From the NCBI GenBank assembly GCA_030248825.1, contig JARCMB010000239.1:1-6238 (forward strand): a stretch of 6,238 bases of DNA, in the 5' to 3' direction. The stretch's first letter is position 1; each line of letters opens with the position of its first letter. A program made the translations under genes and the position numbers. The notes under the pieces are model-generated. The model was given only the letters and a program-made list of their open reading frames with translations. It was not told the DNA's origin and did no database searches. This DNA is from Pseudanabaenaceae cyanobacterium MP8IB2.15 (GTDB lineage: Bacteria > Cyanobacteriota > Cyanobacteriia > Pseudanabaenales > Pseudanabaenaceae). Of the stretch, positions 5,194 through 6,238 are shown in pieces.

Positions 5194-5874
5194 ATGAAAG
5201 CATTTGTAGCTGGAGCGACGGGTGAAACAGGCAGACGAATTGTGGCGGAACTGGTGAAGCGCGATATTCCTGTCAAAGCCTTGGTACGGGATTTGCAAGC
5301 AGCGAAAAATATTTTGCCCCCGCAAGTGGAACTAGTTCTAGGTGATGTGTTGAAGAAGGAGGCTTTAAGTCAGGCGATCGAAGATTGTACAGTTCTGCTC
5401 TGCGCCACAGGAGCTAAGCCTAGCTTCGATCCAACGGGGCCATATATGGTTGATTTTGAAGGTACAAAGAATCTTGTCAACGCTGCTAAAGCCAAAGGGA
5501 TCGAACATTTTGTGTTTGTGTCTTCGCTTTGCACTTCGCTACTATTCCATCCCTTGAATCTATTCTGGCTAGTATTATTCTGGAAAAAGCAAGCAGAAGA
5601 ATATTTGCAGGTCAGTGGTGTACCTTATACAATCGTGCGTCCTGGTGGTTTAAAGAATGAGGATCAAGCTGGCGATCTGGTGATGTCTGCCGCCGATACG
5701 TTGTTTGAAGGCAGCATTCCCCGCACCAAAGTCGCGCAGGTTTGTGTTGATGCCCTCTTTCAATCTACCGCCCGTAATAAAATTGTCGAAATTGTTGCCA
5801 AGCCAGAAATCTCTGTGAGATCGGATGGGATGACTGAATTATCGATCGAACAGCAATTCGCCAGCATTGCCTAA
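5194..5874 (+). CDS. Atypical short-chain dehydrogenase / NAD(P)H-binding protein
   Basis: This 226-residue protein has a Rossmann fold near the N-terminus with the glycine motif G7-A-T-G10-E-T-G13, R32 after the second strand (suited to NADP), and G-D51-V after the third. Further on come A-T-G-A at 71-74, V-S-S at 109-111, W-K-K-Q-A-E-E-Y-L at 130-138 and the R-P-G-G loop at 149-152. The classical Y-x-x-x-K catalytic pair is absent, so it belongs to the atypical SDR group (NAD(P)H-binding, NmrA/TIC62-like), which has many cyanobacterial and plastid members. Substrate and reaction are unknown. A hydrophobic stretch at 116-130 (L-L-F-H-P-L-N-L-F-W-L-V-L-F-W) is unusual for a soluble Rossmann protein and could touch a membrane or partner. 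The start is ATG 5194, with AGAG just upstream. It is divergent from lpdA and convergent with the glycosyltransferase gene. Confidence 0.88.
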   Translation: MKAFVAGATGETGRRIVAELVKRDIPVKALVRDLQAAKNILPPQVELVLGDVLKKEALSQAIEDCTVLLCATGAKPSFDPTGPYMVDFEGTKNLVNAAKAKGIEHFVFVSSLCTSLLFHPLNLFWLVLFWKKQAEEYLQVSGVPYTIVRPGGLKNEDQAGDLVMSAADTLFEGSIPRTKVAQVCVDALFQSTARNKIVEIVAKPEISVRSDGMTELSIEQQFASIA

Positions 5875-5914
5875 CCCACTCAATCTTGTTCCCTCCCCTT
5901 TTTAAGGGCGAGGG
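5870..5914. repeat. Second palindromic element, spanning two convergent stop codons
   Basis: CCTAACCCA (5870-5878) and AAGGGC (5904-5909) match the element at 3242-3286 in the same order. A strong hairpin is formed by CCCTCCCCTT (5891-5900) and AAGGG-C-GAGGG (5904-5914), with TTT as the loop and one bulged C. The SDR stop (5872-5874) and the stop of the opposing glycosyltransferase gene (5902-5904) both fall inside. No T tract follows on either strand, so it is not a textbook terminator, though it may still stop or stabilise both converging transcripts. Confidence 0.5.
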
Positions 5915-6238
5915 CTAGCATGAGTTGAGCTAATCGAATGACGTAGTAACTGCCAGCCAAATAGGATGACAAACATGGGATTGTTGATCAGATACCTTCG
6001 CCAGAGTCTCTGCGGCTCTTGAATCAAGCGATATAGCCATTCCAATCCCAATCGCATCATCCAACGCGGAGCTTGAGATACTTGTCCACTGGCAAAATCA
6101 AATGCCGCGCCCACACCAATCATCACCATATCCAATTTACCGACAGCTTGAGACATCCAATATTCTTGTTTGGGACATCCCAATCCCACAAACACCACAG
6201 ATGCACCTGAAGCTCGAATTCGATCGAGATCGACTGCA
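5902..6238 (-). CDS. WecG/TagA/CpsF family glycosyltransferase, 5' end outside window
   Basis: The frame is open from the right edge down to TAA at 5904-5902, giving about 112 C-terminal codons. The family hallmarks are clear: V-F-V-G-L-G-C-P-K-Q-E, then G-V-G-A-A-F-D-F-A-S-G, A-P-R-W-M-M-R-L-G-L-E-W-L-Y-R-L and E-P-Q-R-L-W-R-R-Y-L. Enzymes of this family (glycosyltransferase family 26) transfer N-acetylmannosamine or related sugars onto lipid-linked acceptors for surface polysaccharide or teichoic acid; the exact sugar here is unknown. The tail after N-N-P contains a hydrophobic stretch (M-F-V-I-L-F-G-W-Q-L-L) that may lie on the membrane. The conserved sequence continues upstream of the internal GTG at 6198, so that is not the start. 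The last residues, A-S-P-R-P, are encoded by a repeat hairpin at 5891-5914. Confidence 0.92.
   Translation of the reverse strand, partial: AVDLDRIRASGASVVFVGLGCPKQEYWMSQAVGKLDMVMIGVGAAFDFASGQVSQAPRWMMRLGLEWLYRLIQEPQRLWRRYLINNPMFVILFGWQLLRHSISSTHASPRP

Noticed and set aside
1..6238. A new defence, mobile or CRISPR-like system
   Set aside because: I looked for nucleases, transposases, integrases, reverse transcriptases, regularly spaced repeats and toxin-antitoxin pairs and saw none; the genes are mostly housekeeping.

Overview
The window looks like cyanobacterial chromosome. Three things point that way. The predicted proteins match cyanobacterial forms of SmpB, NrdR, ribulose-phosphate 3-epimerase and dihydrolipoamide dehydrogenase. 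Small conserved proteins of unknown function sit between housekeeping genes. The hexamer CGATCG, the core of the cyanobacterial HIP1 sequence, occurs 21 times in 6.2 kb by eye, against about 1.5 expected by chance. A filamentous or Pseudanabaena-like lineage is my best guess, but the sequence alone does not prove it.

Layout from left to right: the 3' end of cinA (+); a 44-codon gene with a GTG start (+); a gene-free stretch of about 356 bp with several hairpins and palindromes; a conserved gene of unknown function (+, 870-1217); smpB (+), preceded by a 16-bp tandem duplication; nrdR (-), convergent with smpB; rpe (+), divergent from nrdR; a small membrane-protein gene (+); lpdA (-), convergent with it; an atypical SDR / NAD(P)H-binding gene (+), divergent from lpdA; and the C-terminal part of a WecG/TagA/CpsF glycosyltransferase gene (-), which runs off the right edge.

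The named genes are housekeeping: NAD-cycle or damage repair (cinA), rescue of stalled ribosomes (smpB), control of ribonucleotide reductase genes (nrdR), Calvin and pentose-phosphate cycles (rpe), and the E3 subunit of 2-oxoacid dehydrogenase complexes (lpdA). They alternate in strand and do not form one pathway operon. Only cinA with the 44-codon gene, and possibly rpe with the membrane-protein gene, could be co-transcribed.

I see no defence system, prophage, insertion sequence, CRISPR array, tRNA or rRNA. The less ordinary material is intergenic: a set of mutually exclusive hairpins after the 44-codon gene, a possible second terminator with a candidate small transcript, a 21-bp palindrome before the 870 gene, the tandem repeat in the smpB leader, and two related palindromic elements, one of which contains the stop codons of two convergent genes.
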